DNA from: Cellulomonas phragmiteti
GTDB lineage: Bacteria > Actinomycetota > Actinomycetes > Actinomycetales > Cellulomonadaceae
Reading direction: 5' to 3'
DNA length: 64,000 nt
Assembly: GCF_016862775.1 (NCBI RefSeq)
Contig: NZ_BONP01000009.1
Coordinates: 62,001 to 126,000, forward strand
Part shown: piece by piece, positions 44,554 through 53,215 of the stretch
Layout of the letters: the number at the start of each line of letters is the position of its first letter
Position numbering within the stretch: the stretch's first letter is position 1
Made by a program: the position numbers and the translations under genes
The notes under the pieces: generated by a model
What the model was told of the DNA's origin: nothing
The model's input: only the letters and a program-made list of their open reading frames with translations
Databases searched by the model: none

Positions 44554-45651
44554 TCAGGCCTCCGGTCGGGACGCGAGGTCGGTGAGCGGCACGAGCGGCG
44601 GGACGTCGCACGTGCTCGCGACCTCCAGCCTGGCGCCCGCGTCGGCGGCGCGCAGCACGGTCTCCATCGTGTCGAGCACGTGCAGCGCGACGTCCGCCGA
44701 CGCGCGCGTGGTGCGGCGGTCGGCGCTGCGGGCGGCATCGACGAGGCCGGCGCCGCGCCCGGCACCGGCGTACCCGGCCGACGGGGGCAGCGTGCGCCAC
44801 TCGTCGCCGCGCGCGTGCACCTGCACGTCGCCGTCGAACCGGTTGGGGTCGGGGACCAGCAGCGAGCCCTGCTCGCCGTGGATCTCCAGCGGGCGGGCGA
44901 GGGACGCGGGGGCGTCGAAGCTCATGAGGAGCGTCGTGACCGCGCCCGACGCGTGCTCGACGAGCGCCGTGACGTGCGTCGCGACGTCCACCGGCACCTG
45001 CTCCCCGGCGCGCGGGCCCTGCCCGATCGTGCGGTGCGCGCGTGGCCGGGTCGCCACGCCCTGCACCGCCGTGACGGGCCCGAGCAGGTGGACGAGGGCC
45101 GTCAGGTAGTACGGGCCCATGTCGAGCAGCGGGCCGCCGCCGGGGGCGTAGTAGAAGTCCGGGTGCGGGTGCCAGGACTCGTGGCCGCCGGAGGCCATCG
45201 TGGCGGTCGCGGCGACCGGGCGCCCGATCGCACCGGACTCGACGGCCGCGCGGGCCGTCTGCACGCCCGTGCCGAGCACGGTGTCCGGTGCGCCGCCGAC
45301 CGAGACGCCGGCCGCCGTGGCGGCGTCGACGACGCGGCGCGCCTGGGCGACCGTCGCGCACAGCGGCTTCTCGTTGTAGACCGACCGGCCGTGGGCGATC
45401 GCGGCCAGCGCGACCTCCTCGTGCGCGCCGGGCGTCGTGAGGTCGAGCACCCACTCGACGCCGTCGTGCGCCAGCAGGTCCGGCAGGTCGAGGACGGGCA
45501 CGTCGTGGCGCCGGCCGGCGTCCTCGGCCCGGGTGCGGTCGAGGTCCGCGACGGCGACGATCTCGAGCTCGTCCGTGCCCGCGGCGGTCGTCAGGTAGGC
45601 GTTCGAGATGACGCCGCACCCGACGACGCCGACCCTCAGCGGCTCGCCCAC
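44554..45651 (-). CDS. Gfo/Idh/MocA-family oxidoreductase (first of the pair)
   Basis: A 365-residue paralogue: Rossmann start LRVGVVGCGVISNAYL, NEKPLC with the catalytic Lys, and GPLLDMGPYYL in place of the usual DxGxH, so the common His is Tyr here. The GTG at 45651 is chosen because it starts the Rossmann fold; it overlaps the ThuA gene by 16 bases. Two different members in one operon suggest two steps on one sugar, for example oxidation and reduction. Confidence 0.9.
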   Translation of the reverse strand: MGEPLRVGVVGCGVISNAYLTTAAGTDELEIVAVADLDRTRAEDAGRRHDVPVLDLPDLLAHDGVEWVLDLTTPGAHEEVALAAIAHGRSVYNEKPLCATVAQARRVVDAATAAGVSVGGAPDTVLGTGVQTARAAVESGAIGRPVAATATMASGGHESWHPHPDFYYAPGGGPLLDMGPYYLTALVHLLGPVTAVQGVATRPRAHRTIGQGPRAGEQVPVDVATHVTALVEHASGAVTTLLMSFDAPASLARPLEIHGEQGSLLVPDPNRFDGDVQVHARGDEWRTLPPSAGYAGAGRGAGLVDAARSADRRTTRASADVALHVLDTMETVLRAADAGARLEVASTCDVPPLVPLTDLASRPEA

Positions 45652-46322
45652 ACCATGCTCCGCTCGATCATCGTGCGCACGCTGGGGTGCTCGAGGACGT
45701 CCAGGCTGTGGCCGGGCGTCACGACGCAGATGCGCCCGGCGCCCCACTGCCGCGTCCACACGGCGGGGACGGTCAGCTCACGGTGCCACGGGTGCCACTC
45801 CGGGGCGGGGTGCGTCGTGGTGGCCAGGACGTCGCACAGGCCGTCGGTCAGCACCCAGTACTGCTCGGTCGTCAGCTCGAACGACGCGATCCCGGCGGTG
45901 ACGGGGTGGGCCGCGGCCTCCGGGAGCATGTCGACCGTGTAGGGCAGGTAGTTGTCGGACTGGTCGCCGTGGCACTCGTCGGGGTGCTGGGACGGGTGGG
46001 TGGCGAACTGCCCGCCGATCAGCTGCAGGTAGTCGGAGCTGTTGCGGAACGAGTCGGCGATGCCGCCGTGCCAGCCGACCAGGCCGGTGCCGGCCCGGAC
46101 GGCGTCACGCAGGCCCGCGACGGCGGCCCCGGAGGCCTCGCCCATCGTGTAGCACTGCACGACCAGGTCGACGTCGGCCATCGCGGGTTCCGCGTAGACC
46201 TCGGGGGTGTCGACGACGCGGACGGTGAAGCCCGACGCCTCGAGATGGGGGAGGAACATGTCCGTCGCGGCGACGGGCGCGTGCCCGTCCCAGCCGCCCC
46301 GGACGACCAGAGCCTGCTTCAC
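45636..46322 (-). CDS. ThuA-like domain protein (trehalose utilisation type)
   Basis: A 228-residue class I glutamine amidotransferase-like protein of the ThuA family, with GLVGWHGGIADSF and NYLPYTVD segments typical of it. In rhizobia ThuA and the Gfo/Idh protein ThuB act on 3-keto sugars from trehalose and related disaccharides. The GTG at 46322 has GAGAGG six bases upstream. It is first in the operon, 30 bases downstream of a palindromic LacI-type operator. Confidence 0.88.
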   Translation of the reverse strand: MKQALVVRGGWDGHAPVAATDMFLPHLEASGFTVRVVDTPEVYAEPAMADVDLVVQCYTMGEASGAAVAGLRDAVRAGTGLVGWHGGIADSFRNSSDYLQLIGGQFATHPSQHPDECHGDQSDNYLPYTVDMLPEAAAHPVTAGIASFELTTEQYWVLTDGLCDVLATTTHPAPEWHPWHRELTVPAVWTRQWGAGRICVVTPGHSLDVLEHPSVRTMIERSMVWASR

Positions 46323-46351
46323 GTGGGGCCTCTCGAAGGGTCTCGCATCGG

Positions 46352-46369
46352 TGAGAGATCGATCTCTCA
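46352..46369. promoter_or_regulatory. LacI-type operator upstream of the ThuA operon
   Basis: A perfect 18-base palindrome TGAGAGATCGATCTCTCA with a central CG, the symmetry of LacI-family sites. A closely matching copy lies before the GH127 gene (47456). Confidence 0.8.
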
Positions 46370-46404
46370 GGACGCTACCCCGAGCGCGCGCGGATCGCCA
46401 GGGG

Positions 46405-47418
46405 TCAGACGGACTCGCGTGTCGTCAGCGTGGTCGGGAGCAGCACGTGCTGCGGGGCCGCCCCCGGGTCGCGCAGCACGTCGAGCACCAGCTCGGCGGC
46501 GCGCGCCCCCAGCTCGCGCAGCGGCTGGCGCACCGACGTCAGCGGGGGGTCGCAGGTCTCGGCCACCACGGTGTCGTCGAAGCCGACGACCGACACGTCC
46601 TCCGGGACCCGCCGCCCGCCGGCCGCGAGCACGCGCAGCGCGCCGAGCGCCATGAGGTCCGAGCCGGCGAACAGCCCGTCGACCGCGGGGTCGCGGCGCA
46701 GCACCGACGCCGCCGCCGACGCGCCCGACGACATCGAGAACGAGCCGTGCACCACCGGGCCGGGGTGCACGTCCCACGCCGCGAGCTCGTCGCGGAAGCC
46801 GCGCGTGCGCTCGTCGGCCGGCGCGTAGCCCGACGGGCCGGCGATCGTCGCGACACGACGCCGCCCGGCCTCCAGCAGCGCGCGCGCGGCGAGCCGCCCC
46901 CCACCGTAGTTGTCGCTGTCCACCGAGGTCAGCGCGTCGTCCATGGCCGCTCGTGGCCGACCGACGAAGACCACCGGCAGCGGCAGGTCGCCGAGCTCGG
47001 TGAAGAGCGGCTCGGACTCACGCTGCAGCACCACGACCGCCGCGTCGACGTGCCCGGAGGTGAGGTGGCGCAGCAGCGGCGCCCGGTCGCGCGCGTCGTC
47101 CAGCAGGAGCACCGGCTGCACGGACCGCGCGAACAGCACGGCGGTCGCACCGCGCAGCGGCGCCCCCACGAACGGCCCGCCCTGCCCCTCGAGCTCGCTG
47201 CTGGGGGCGACCAGCGCGACCGATCCCGTCGCGCCGCTGCGCAGGGCCCGCGCCGCGGTGTTGGTGCGGTAGTCCAGGTCGGCAGCGGCGTCGCGGACGC
47301 GCCGCGCGAGCGCGGCGTCGACGCTGGGCAGCCCGGCCAGGGCGCGCGAGGCCGTCGCGCGCGAGACCCCGGCGGCGCGCGCGACGTCGAGCAGCGTGGG
47401 TCGCGCGGTCGGGCTCAT
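46405..47418 (-). CDS. LacI-family transcriptional regulator
   Basis: A 337-residue regulator. The N-terminal helix-turn-helix (TLLDVARAAGVSRATASRAL) and hinge are followed by a periplasmic-binding-protein-like sensor domain that would bind a sugar ligand. It lies between its two presumed target units: 35 bases before its end is the operator of the ThuA operon, and an operator sits in the 94-base gap between its own start and GH127. It therefore probably represses both and itself. Confidence 0.93.
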   Translation of the reverse strand: MSPTARPTLLDVARAAGVSRATASRALAGLPSVDAALARRVRDAAADLDYRTNTAARALRSGATGSVALVAPSSELEGQGGPFVGAPLRGATAVLFARSVQPVLLLDDARDRAPLLRHLTSGHVDAAVVVLQRESEPLFTELGDLPLPVVFVGRPRAAMDDALTSVDSDNYGGGRLAARALLEAGRRRVATIAGPSGYAPADERTRGFRDELAAWDVHPGPVVHGSFSMSSGASAAASVLRRDPAVDGLFAGSDLMALGALRVLAAGGRRVPEDVSVVGFDDTVVAETCDPPLTSVRQPLRELGARAAELVLDVLRDPGAAPQHVLLPTTLTTRESV

Positions 47419-47455
47419 GGAGGCATGGTGCCACGGCGGGTGGCCGGCACGTCGG

Positions 47456-47473
47456 TGGGAAATCGATCTCTGG
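47456..47473. promoter_or_regulatory. LacI-type operator between lacI-like gene and GH127
   Basis: TGGGAAATCGATCTCTGG matches the palindrome at 46352 at 14 of 18 positions and keeps the central ATCGAT. It lies 28 bases upstream of the GH127 -10 hexamer (CAGGGT, 47501-47506). Confidence 0.7.
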
Positions 47474-47512
47474 CAGGTGACGGAACCCGGTGCGGGATGC
47501 CAGGGTGGTGGG

Positions 47513-49798
47513 GTGAGCACCGTCGCCCCCACCCCGCCTGTCGCCGCACCCGACGCGGCCGCACCCTTCGGCCTCGCCGCCGTGCGACTCACCGACGGGC
47601 CGTTCGCCGCGGCGCAGCGCACCGCCCGGGAGTACCTGCTCGGCCTGCGGCCCGACAGGCTCCTCGCGCCGTTCCGGCGCGAGGCCGGGCTGCCCGCGGT
47701 CGCCGAGCCGTACGGCAGCTGGGAGTCCATCGGCCTGGACGGGCACGTCGGCGGGCACGCGCTGTCGGCGGTGGCGCTGCAGTGGGCCGCGACGGGGGAC
47801 GAGCGTGCCGCCGACCTGGCGCGGGCGCTCGTCGACGGGCTCGTGACCTGCCAGGACGCGCTGGGGACCGGGTACGTCGGGGGAGTGCCGGGCGGCGTCG
47901 CGCTCTGGGAGTCCGTCGCGGCCGGTGGTGCGCAGGCCGGCACGTTCGACCTCGGTGGCGCGTGGGTGCCCTGGTACAACGTCCACAAGACGTACGCCGG
48001 GCTGATCGACGCCGCGAGGTACGCACCGGCGGACGTCGCCGCCCGGGCGCGGGACGCGGCCGTGCGGCTGGGGGACTGGGGTGTCGCGCTGTCGGACCGT
48101 CTCGACGACGACGCGTTCGCACGCATGCTCCGGACCGAGTTCGGCGGGATGTGCGAGGCGTACGGCGACCTCGCGGACCTCACCGGCGACCCGCGGTACG
48201 CGGCCCTCGCCCGGCGCTTCGCGGACGAGACCCTCCTCGCGCCCCTGCGCGAGGGGCGCGACGCCCTCGACGGGCTGCACGCCAACACGCAGGTCGCCAA
48301 GGTCGTCGGCTGGCCCGGGATCGGTGAGGTGGGCGCCGCCGCGGCGTTCGTGCGGACCGTCCTGGACCACCGGACGCTGGCGTTCGGGGGCAACTCCGTC
48401 TCCGAGCACTTCACGCCCGACGCCGCGGCGCACGTCACGCACCGCGAGGGCCCCGAGTCGTGCAACACCGCCAACATGCTCGAGGTCGAACGGCGCCTGT
48501 ACGCGGCCACCGGCGACGTCACCCTGCTCGACGCGGCCGAGCGGCAGCTGGTCGACCACGTGCTGTCCGCGCAGCACCCCGCGGGCGGGTTCGTGTACTT
48601 CACCCCCGCGCGGCCGGGGCACTACCGCGTGTACTCGACGCGGGACGCGTGCATGTGGTGCTGCGTGGGCACGGCGCTGGAGACGTACGCGCGCCTCGGG
48701 GAGCTCGCGTACGCGCACGCGGGCGACGGCCTGCTGGTGAACCTGCCGGTGCCCTCGACCCTGCACTGGGCCGAGCGCGGCGTGCGCGTCCGGCTCGCCT
48801 CGACGTACCCGACGCCCGGCCCCGTGACCGACGTCGCGCTGACCGTGGACGTCGACGCCCCGACCGACCTCGCCGTGCACGTGCGCCGCCCTGCGTGGGC
48901 ACTCGACGAGGTCGTCCTCACCGTCGACGGGGTCGTGGTGCCACCCGTCGCCGAGCGTGCCGGCTACACCACCGTGCGCCGCACGTGGCGCGGCGGCGAG
49001 ACGCTCGCGTGGCGCCTCGTCGCCGGCCCGGCCGTGGAGCGGCTGCCCGGCGACGACGGCTGGGTCGCGCTGCGCTGGGGCCCGGCGGTCCTCGCGGCCC
49101 GGGGGGACACCGACGACCTCGTCGGGCTGCGGGCCGACGACTCGCGCATGGGCCACGTCGCGCACGGCCCGCTGCGCCCCCTGGCCGACGCCCCGCTGCT
49201 CGTCGGGTCGGACGACGCCCTCGCGGCGGCGCTGCGGCCGCGCGACGACGGCACGTTCGTGCTCGACCGCGCACCCGACGCCCCGGTCGTCCTCGAGCCC
49301 TTCCACGGGCTGCACGACGCCCGGTACACGCTGTACTTCCCGGTCGTCCCGGACGCGGCGCACGTCGGTGCGCGCCGCGCCGCCCTCGCCGCCCTCGACG
49401 ACGAGCAGCTCGGCCTCGCGGCCCGCACCGTCGACGCCGTCGCGTGCGGTGAGCAGCAGCCGGAGACCGACCACCACTACGCAGGGGCCGACACGTGGAC
49501 GGGCGCCGTCGACGGCCGGCACTGGCGCGCGACCCGCGACAGGTTCTCCTACCGGCTGACCGACCCCGACGGCCGTGGCGCGGTGCTGCGGATCACGTAC
49601 CTGGCCCGGCCGGGGCGCGCCCGGGTGCTGTGGGGCGGCGAGGAGGTGGGGCGCCTGGACGTCGGCAGCGCCGACGGTGGGCTGCGGTCCGTGGACCTGG
49701 CCGTGACGTCCGGGTCGCACGAGGTCGTCGTGCTCGCCGACGGCGACCCCACACCGCCCGTCGTCGCCGTCCGGCTCCTCACCGGCCCGCCCGCCTGA
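47513..49798 (+). CDS. GH127-family glycosidase (beta-L-arabinofuranosidase type)
   Basis: A 761-residue DUF1680 protein. Family members are zinc- and cysteine-dependent retaining enzymes; the metal/catalytic residues match as Glu315 and Cys317 (GPESCNT) and Cys383-Cys384 (WCCVGT). The N-terminal (alpha/alpha)6 barrel spans about 20-430 and beta-sandwich domains follow. No signal peptide, so it would act inside the cell on imported oligosaccharides. The GTG at 47513 follows CAGGGT by six bases. Linkage to the LacI operator ties it to ThuA and the oxidoreductases. Substrate beyond L-arabinofuranosides cannot be excluded. Confidence 0.9.
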   Translation: MSTVAPTPPVAAPDAAAPFGLAAVRLTDGPFAAAQRTAREYLLGLRPDRLLAPFRREAGLPAVAEPYGSWESIGLDGHVGGHALSAVALQWAATGDERAADLARALVDGLVTCQDALGTGYVGGVPGGVALWESVAAGGAQAGTFDLGGAWVPWYNVHKTYAGLIDAARYAPADVAARARDAAVRLGDWGVALSDRLDDDAFARMLRTEFGGMCEAYGDLADLTGDPRYAALARRFADETLLAPLREGRDALDGLHANTQVAKVVGWPGIGEVGAAAAFVRTVLDHRTLAFGGNSVSEHFTPDAAAHVTHREGPESCNTANMLEVERRLYAATGDVTLLDAAERQLVDHVLSAQHPAGGFVYFTPARPGHYRVYSTRDACMWCCVGTALETYARLGELAYAHAGDGLLVNLPVPSTLHWAERGVRVRLASTYPTPGPVTDVALTVDVDAPTDLAVHVRRPAWALDEVVLTVDGVVVPPVAERAGYTTVRRTWRGGETLAWRLVAGPAVERLPGDDGWVALRWGPAVLAARGDTDDLVGLRADDSRMGHVAHGPLRPLADAPLLVGSDDALAAALRPRDDGTFVLDRAPDAPVVLEPFHGLHDARYTLYFPVVPDAAHVGARRAALAALDDEQLGLAARTVDAVACGEQQPETDHHYAGADTWTGAVDGRHWRATRDRFSYRLTDPDGRGAVLRITYLARPGRARVLWGGEEVGRLDVGSADGGLRSVDLAVTSGSHEVVVLADGDPTPPVVAVRLLTGPPA

Positions 49799-49852
49799 CG
49801 GCGCGCGTCGCAGGTGCGCGCTCAGCAGCGCCGCCCGCACCGGTCGAACGCC

Positions 49853-50764
49853 CTACCCGGTCGGTGGTCGCTCGGTGGCCCCGATGACCGCGAGGAGCCG
49901 GTGGCGGAGCGTGGTGCTGCGCGCGGCGAACTCGCGCTGGCGGCGGACGTACGCGGCCTTGCCGTCCGGCGTCTCGATCGCGATCGGGTCCAGGCCGTAC
50001 GACGTCACGTCGTAGGGGCTCGCGCGCATGTCGGTGGTGCGGATCTCGCGCGCGAGGGTGAAGCAGTCGAGCAGCAGGTCGCCGGGGACCAGCGGGCCCA
50101 GCTTGAGCGCCCACTTGTACACGTCCATGTTCGCGTGCAGGCACCCCGGTTGCTCCATCGCGGTCTGCGTCGCGCGCGTCGGCGTCACGGTGTTGCGGCC
50201 GACGGCCTCGGGGGTGAAGAAGCGGAACGCGTCGATGTGCGTGCAGCGGATGCGGTGCGCCTCGACGACGGCGTCCGTGCCGGCGCTGCCGAGCCGCAGG
50301 GGGAGCGGGTGCCGGTGCTCGTCGGGGCGCTCGCGGTAGACCATCGCCCACTCGTGCAGCCCGAAGCAGCTGGTCGCGGCGGGCCGCGAGGCCGTCGCGG
50401 CGAGCAGCCCGGCGATGAACCGCACCGCCTCGCCACGGGCGGCGAGGAACGCCTCGACGTCCAGGCCGACCGTGCCGTCGTCGGCCGTGGCGTACCACTT
50501 CCACCCGGCGTGCGGTGCCGGACCGTCGGCGCCGGCCGCCAGCGCTATGCCTGCTCCGGGGTGCCAGCGTCGCAGCTGCGCGGGCGACGCCGGGTAGTAC
50601 TCGAAGAGGAAGTCCTCGATCGCGTGCCGCTCGTGCCGCGACCGGCGCGCCCGGTGCCCGGCGGTCAGCCGGTCGGCGTGCTCCGCGTGCGCGGCGGCAC
50701 GCGCCGACCACGTGGCCGCGTCGAGCACGGTCACGGTCACGGTCGCGGCGGGCGGGGTAGGCAC
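49853..50764 (-). CDS. Conserved actinobacterial protein of unknown function
   Basis: A 303-residue soluble protein. It opens with VTVLDAATWSARAAAHAEH and has conserved-looking blocks such as HAIEDFLFEYYPASPAQLRRWHPG and FGLHEWAMVYR. Homologues are sometimes labelled 3-methyladenine DNA glycosylase, but I see no helix-hairpin-helix or catalytic motif supporting that. The GTG at 50764 is preceded by TACCCT with six bases between on its strand (50771-50776), which decides the start over an upstream GTG at 50803. Confidence 0.7.
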   Translation of the reverse strand: MPTPPAATVTVTVLDAATWSARAAAHAEHADRLTAGHRARRSRHERHAIEDFLFEYYPASPAQLRRWHPGAGIALAAGADGPAPHAGWKWYATADDGTVGLDVEAFLAARGEAVRFIAGLLAATASRPAATSCFGLHEWAMVYRERPDEHRHPLPLRLGSAGTDAVVEAHRIRCTHIDAFRFFTPEAVGRNTVTPTRATQTAMEQPGCLHANMDVYKWALKLGPLVPGDLLLDCFTLAREIRTTDMRASPYDVTSYGLDPIAIETPDGKAAYVRRQREFAARSTTLRHRLLAVIGATERPPTG

Positions 50765-50823
50765 CGTCCCAGGGTAGGTCGCGGCCGGTTGCCCGGTCGG
50801 CACCGGCGGGGCAGGGTGACGAC

Positions 50824-51468
50824 GTGCGCCAGCTGCTGCGGTCCCTGCCTGCCCTGTCCGGGACGGCTCCCGCGTTCGACCCCGAGGCCGCGCCCGACGA
50901 CCCGCTCGAGCTGTTCTCGGCCTGGTTCGCGACCGCCGTCGAGCACCGCGTGCCCGAGCCGCACGCCGCGACGCTGGCCACCGCCGACGCCGACGGGCGC
51001 CCCTCGGCGCGCGTCCTGGTCCTCAAGGACGTCGGACCGGACGGGTTCGCGTTCGCGACGGACGCCCGCAGCGCCAAGGCGTCCGACCTGGCGGCGAACC
51101 CGAGGGCGGCGCTGGGGTTCTGGTGGCAGCCGGTCCTGCGGCAGGTGCGGGTCGAGGGGACCGCGCGGCACCTCGGCGTCGAGGCGTCGGCGGACGACTA
51201 CCTCGCCCGCTCCCCGGCGTCCCGCGCCGCCGCGGCGGGCGTGCGGCCGGGGGAGCCGCTGACCTCGGTCGACGAGCTGCGTGCCGCGATGAGCGACGCA
51301 CGCGCCCGCATCGACGCGGACCCCGCGTTCGTGCTGCCGTCGTGGCAGGCGTGGCTCGTGGTGCCCGACGTCCTGGAGTTCTGGCAGGGCAGCCCCGACC
51401 GCGCGCACGTCCGGCTCGTCTACCGGCGTGACGCAGACCGCTGGTCCCACGGCCTGGTCTGGCCGTGA
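50824..51468 (+). CDS. Pyridoxamine 5'-phosphate oxidase-like protein
   Basis: A 214-residue FMN-dependent oxidase-type protein. It has the PdxH-like order: RVLVLKDVGPDGFAFATDA, a SAKASDLAANPRAALGFWW strand, and a C-terminal segment VLEFWQGSPDRAH. These match pyridoxine/pyridoxamine phosphate oxidase, which makes PLP. The extreme C-terminus (HGLVWP) departs from the usual R-L-x-P, so a related role is possible. The GTG lies six bases after CAGGGT. Confidence 0.82.
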   Translation: MRQLLRSLPALSGTAPAFDPEAAPDDPLELFSAWFATAVEHRVPEPHAATLATADADGRPSARVLVLKDVGPDGFAFATDARSAKASDLAANPRAALGFWWQPVLRQVRVEGTARHLGVEASADDYLARSPASRAAAAGVRPGEPLTSVDELRAAMSDARARIDADPAFVLPSWQAWLVVPDVLEFWQGSPDRAHVRLVYRRDADRWSHGLVWP

Positions 51469-51502
51469 CGAGGACCACGGTGAGGGCGGGTTCCGCCGGT
51501 GC

Positions 51503-51508
51503 TAGGGT
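51503..51508 (+). promoter_or_regulatory. -10 hexamer of the cystine importer leader
   Basis: TAGGGT ends seven bases before the ATG at 51516, placing the transcription start at or near that codon. Confidence 0.55.
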
Positions 51509-51515
51509 CGCCCGC

Positions 51516-51575
51516 ATGACCACGGCCCCGCGCACCGCGCCCGCTGCCGCGTGTCGTCGTTGTCGCTGTCGCTGA
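51516..51575 (+). CDS. Cys/Arg-rich leader peptide
   Basis: A 19-residue ORF, MTTAPRTAPAAACRRCRCR then TGA. Three of the last seven codons are Cys, and four are Arg. It is apparently leaderless and lies 150 bases upstream of an amino acid ABC importer operon. Leaderless short ORFs rich in Cys codons act as cysteine-responsive attenuators in mycobacteria, so the same role is proposed. No T-run terminator follows; two small GC hairpins (51594-51609 and 51614-51632) lie downstream, so the mechanism could be translational or Rho-dependent. Confidence 0.75.
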   Translation: MTTAPRTAPAAACRRCRCR

Positions 51576-51593
51576 GGCCCGCCTCGCCAGCCC

Positions 51594-51632
51594 GGACCGT
51601 CCGCGGTCCCACCGTGACCGCTCGGCGGTCGC
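51594..51632 (+). promoter_or_regulatory. Paired hairpins between the Cys leader and the importer
   Basis: GGACCG/CGGTCC (51594-51609) with a TCCG loop, then GACCG/CGGTC (51616-51630) with a CTCGG loop. The two share the GACCG/CGGTC arms, so they could swap partners. That would suit a leader-controlled switch, but no function is shown. Confidence 0.4.
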
Positions 51633-51725
51633 CACCCTGACGCCCTCGCGTCGCCCCTCCCGCACCACCCTCCGGTCCCGTCCGGGCGTCGACACGTCGA
51701 CACCACCGCTCCGAAAGGCACCCCC

Positions 51726-52511
51726 ATGCTCCGCACGTCCCGTCGTCTGCTCGCCGTCCCCGTGCTGCTCGCCGTGGGTGTGCTGGCCGCGTGCTCGTCC
51801 GCCGACGAGACGCCCGTGGGCGAGAGCACGTCCGCTGTCGACGTGCTGCGCGTCGGCACCGAGGGCACGTACTCGCCCTTCAGCTTCCACGACGCCGCGG
51901 GCGACCTGACGGGCTACGACGTGGCGGTCATCACCGCGGTCGCCGAGGAGCTCGGGCTCGAGGTCGAGTTCTCCGAGACCTCGTGGGACTCGATCTTCGC
52001 GGGCCTGGAGGCGGAGCGGTACGACGTCGTCGCAAACCAGGTGACGATCAACGACGAGCGGCTCGCGCGGTACGACTTCACCGAGCCGTACACCGTGTCC
52101 ACCGGTGTCGCCGTGGTCGCGGCGGACGACGACACGGTCACCTCCCTCGCGGACGTCGAGGGCCTCACGGCGGCGCAGTCCGCGACGTCGAACTGGTCGC
52201 AGGTCGCCACCGAGGCCGGCGCGCGGGTCGAGGCCGTCGAGGGCTTCACGCAGGCCGTCGCACTGCTCACGCAGGGGCGCATCGACGTGACGTTCAACGA
52301 CGACCTCGCGGTGCTCGACTACCTCCAGCAGTCGGGGGACACGTCGGTCAAGATCGCGTTCGAGACCGGGGACACCGTCGAGCAGGCCTTCGCCCTGCGC
52401 AAGGGCTCGGAGCTCACCGCACGGATCGACGAGGCGCTCGCGGCGCTGCGCGCCGACGGCCGCCTCGCCGCCCTCTCGGAGAAGTGGTTCGGCGAGGACG
52501 TCTCGCAGTGA
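51726..52511 (+). CDS. Cystine/amino acid ABC transporter substrate-binding lipoprotein
   Basis: A 261-residue family 3 solute-binding protein. The signal peptide ends in a lipobox (GVLAAC, Cys23). The core has LRVGTEGTYSPFSFHD, the cystine-binding-type segment NQVTINDERLARYDF with TEPYTVSTG, and YLQQSG near the hinge. These resemble TcyA/TcyJ/FliY cystine binders more than glutamine binders. The ATG at 51726 has GAAAGG upstream. The Cys-rich leader upstream supports cystine as substrate; direct proof is lacking. Confidence 0.88.
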   Translation: MLRTSRRLLAVPVLLAVGVLAACSSADETPVGESTSAVDVLRVGTEGTYSPFSFHDAAGDLTGYDVAVITAVAEELGLEVEFSETSWDSIFAGLEAERYDVVANQVTINDERLARYDFTEPYTVSTGVAVVAADDDTVTSLADVEGLTAAQSATSNWSQVATEAGARVEAVEGFTQAVALLTQGRIDVTFNDDLAVLDYLQQSGDTSVKIAFETGDTVEQAFALRKGSELTARIDEALAALRADGRLAALSEKWFGEDVSQ

Positions 52512-52533
52512 GCGCCGGGGACCGGGCCGCCGC

Positions 52534-53202
52534 GTGACGGCCGACACCTGGGACCTCGTCGCGTCGTCGATCGGTCCGCTGCTGTCCGGTGCCGTGCGCG
52601 GCACGATCCCGCTGACGCTGATCTCGTTCGTCATCGGGCTCGTGCTCGCGCTCGTCGTCGCGCTGGCACGCCTGTCGCGGCGGCGCGTCGTGTCCGGGCT
52701 GGCGCGGGCGTACATCTCGCTGATCCGCGGCACGCCGCTGCTCGTGCAGCTGTTCATCATCTTCTACGCGCTGCCGTCGCTCGGGCTCGTCATCGACCCG
52801 TTCCCGTCGGCCGTCGTGGCCTTCTCGCTGAACGTCGGCGGGTACGCGGCCGAGACGATCCGCGCGGCGATCCTGTCGGTGCCCAAGGGGCAGTGGGAGG
52901 CCGCGGCGACCATCGGGCTCGACCACACGCTCACGCTGCGGCGCGTCGTGCTGCCGCAGGCCCTGCGCGTCGCGGTCCCGCCGCTGTCCAACACCTTCAT
53001 CTCGCTGGTCAAGGACACGTCCCTGGCCTCGACGATCATGGTGACCGAGCTGCTGCGCAAGGCGCAGGAGATCGCGGCGCCCACCTACGAGTTCATGACG
53101 CTGTACGTGCTGGCCGCGGTGATCTACTGGCTCATCTGCCTCGTGCTCTCGGCCGGCCAGTCGCGGCTCGAGCGCCGGCTCGACCGGTTCGTGGCGCACT
53201 GA
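52534..53202 (+). CDS. Amino acid (cystine-type) ABC transporter permease
   Basis: A 222-residue polar amino acid permease with five membrane helices and the EAA loop that docks the ATPase (EAAATIGLDHTLTLRRVVLPQA). The FIISLVKDTSLAS segment (here FISLVKDTSLAST) is characteristic of the HisM/GlnP family. The GTG at 52534 is 22 bases after the binding-protein gene; both are one operon. Confidence 0.92.
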   Translation: MTADTWDLVASSIGPLLSGAVRGTIPLTLISFVIGLVLALVVALARLSRRRVVSGLARAYISLIRGTPLLVQLFIIFYALPSLGLVIDPFPSAVVAFSLNVGGYAAETIRAAILSVPKGQWEAAATIGLDHTLTLRRVVLPQALRVAVPPLSNTFISLVKDTSLASTIMVTELLRKAQEIAAPTYEFMTLYVLAAVIYWLICLVLSAGQSRLERRLDRFVAH

Positions 53203-53215
53203 CGTGGGAGACGCG

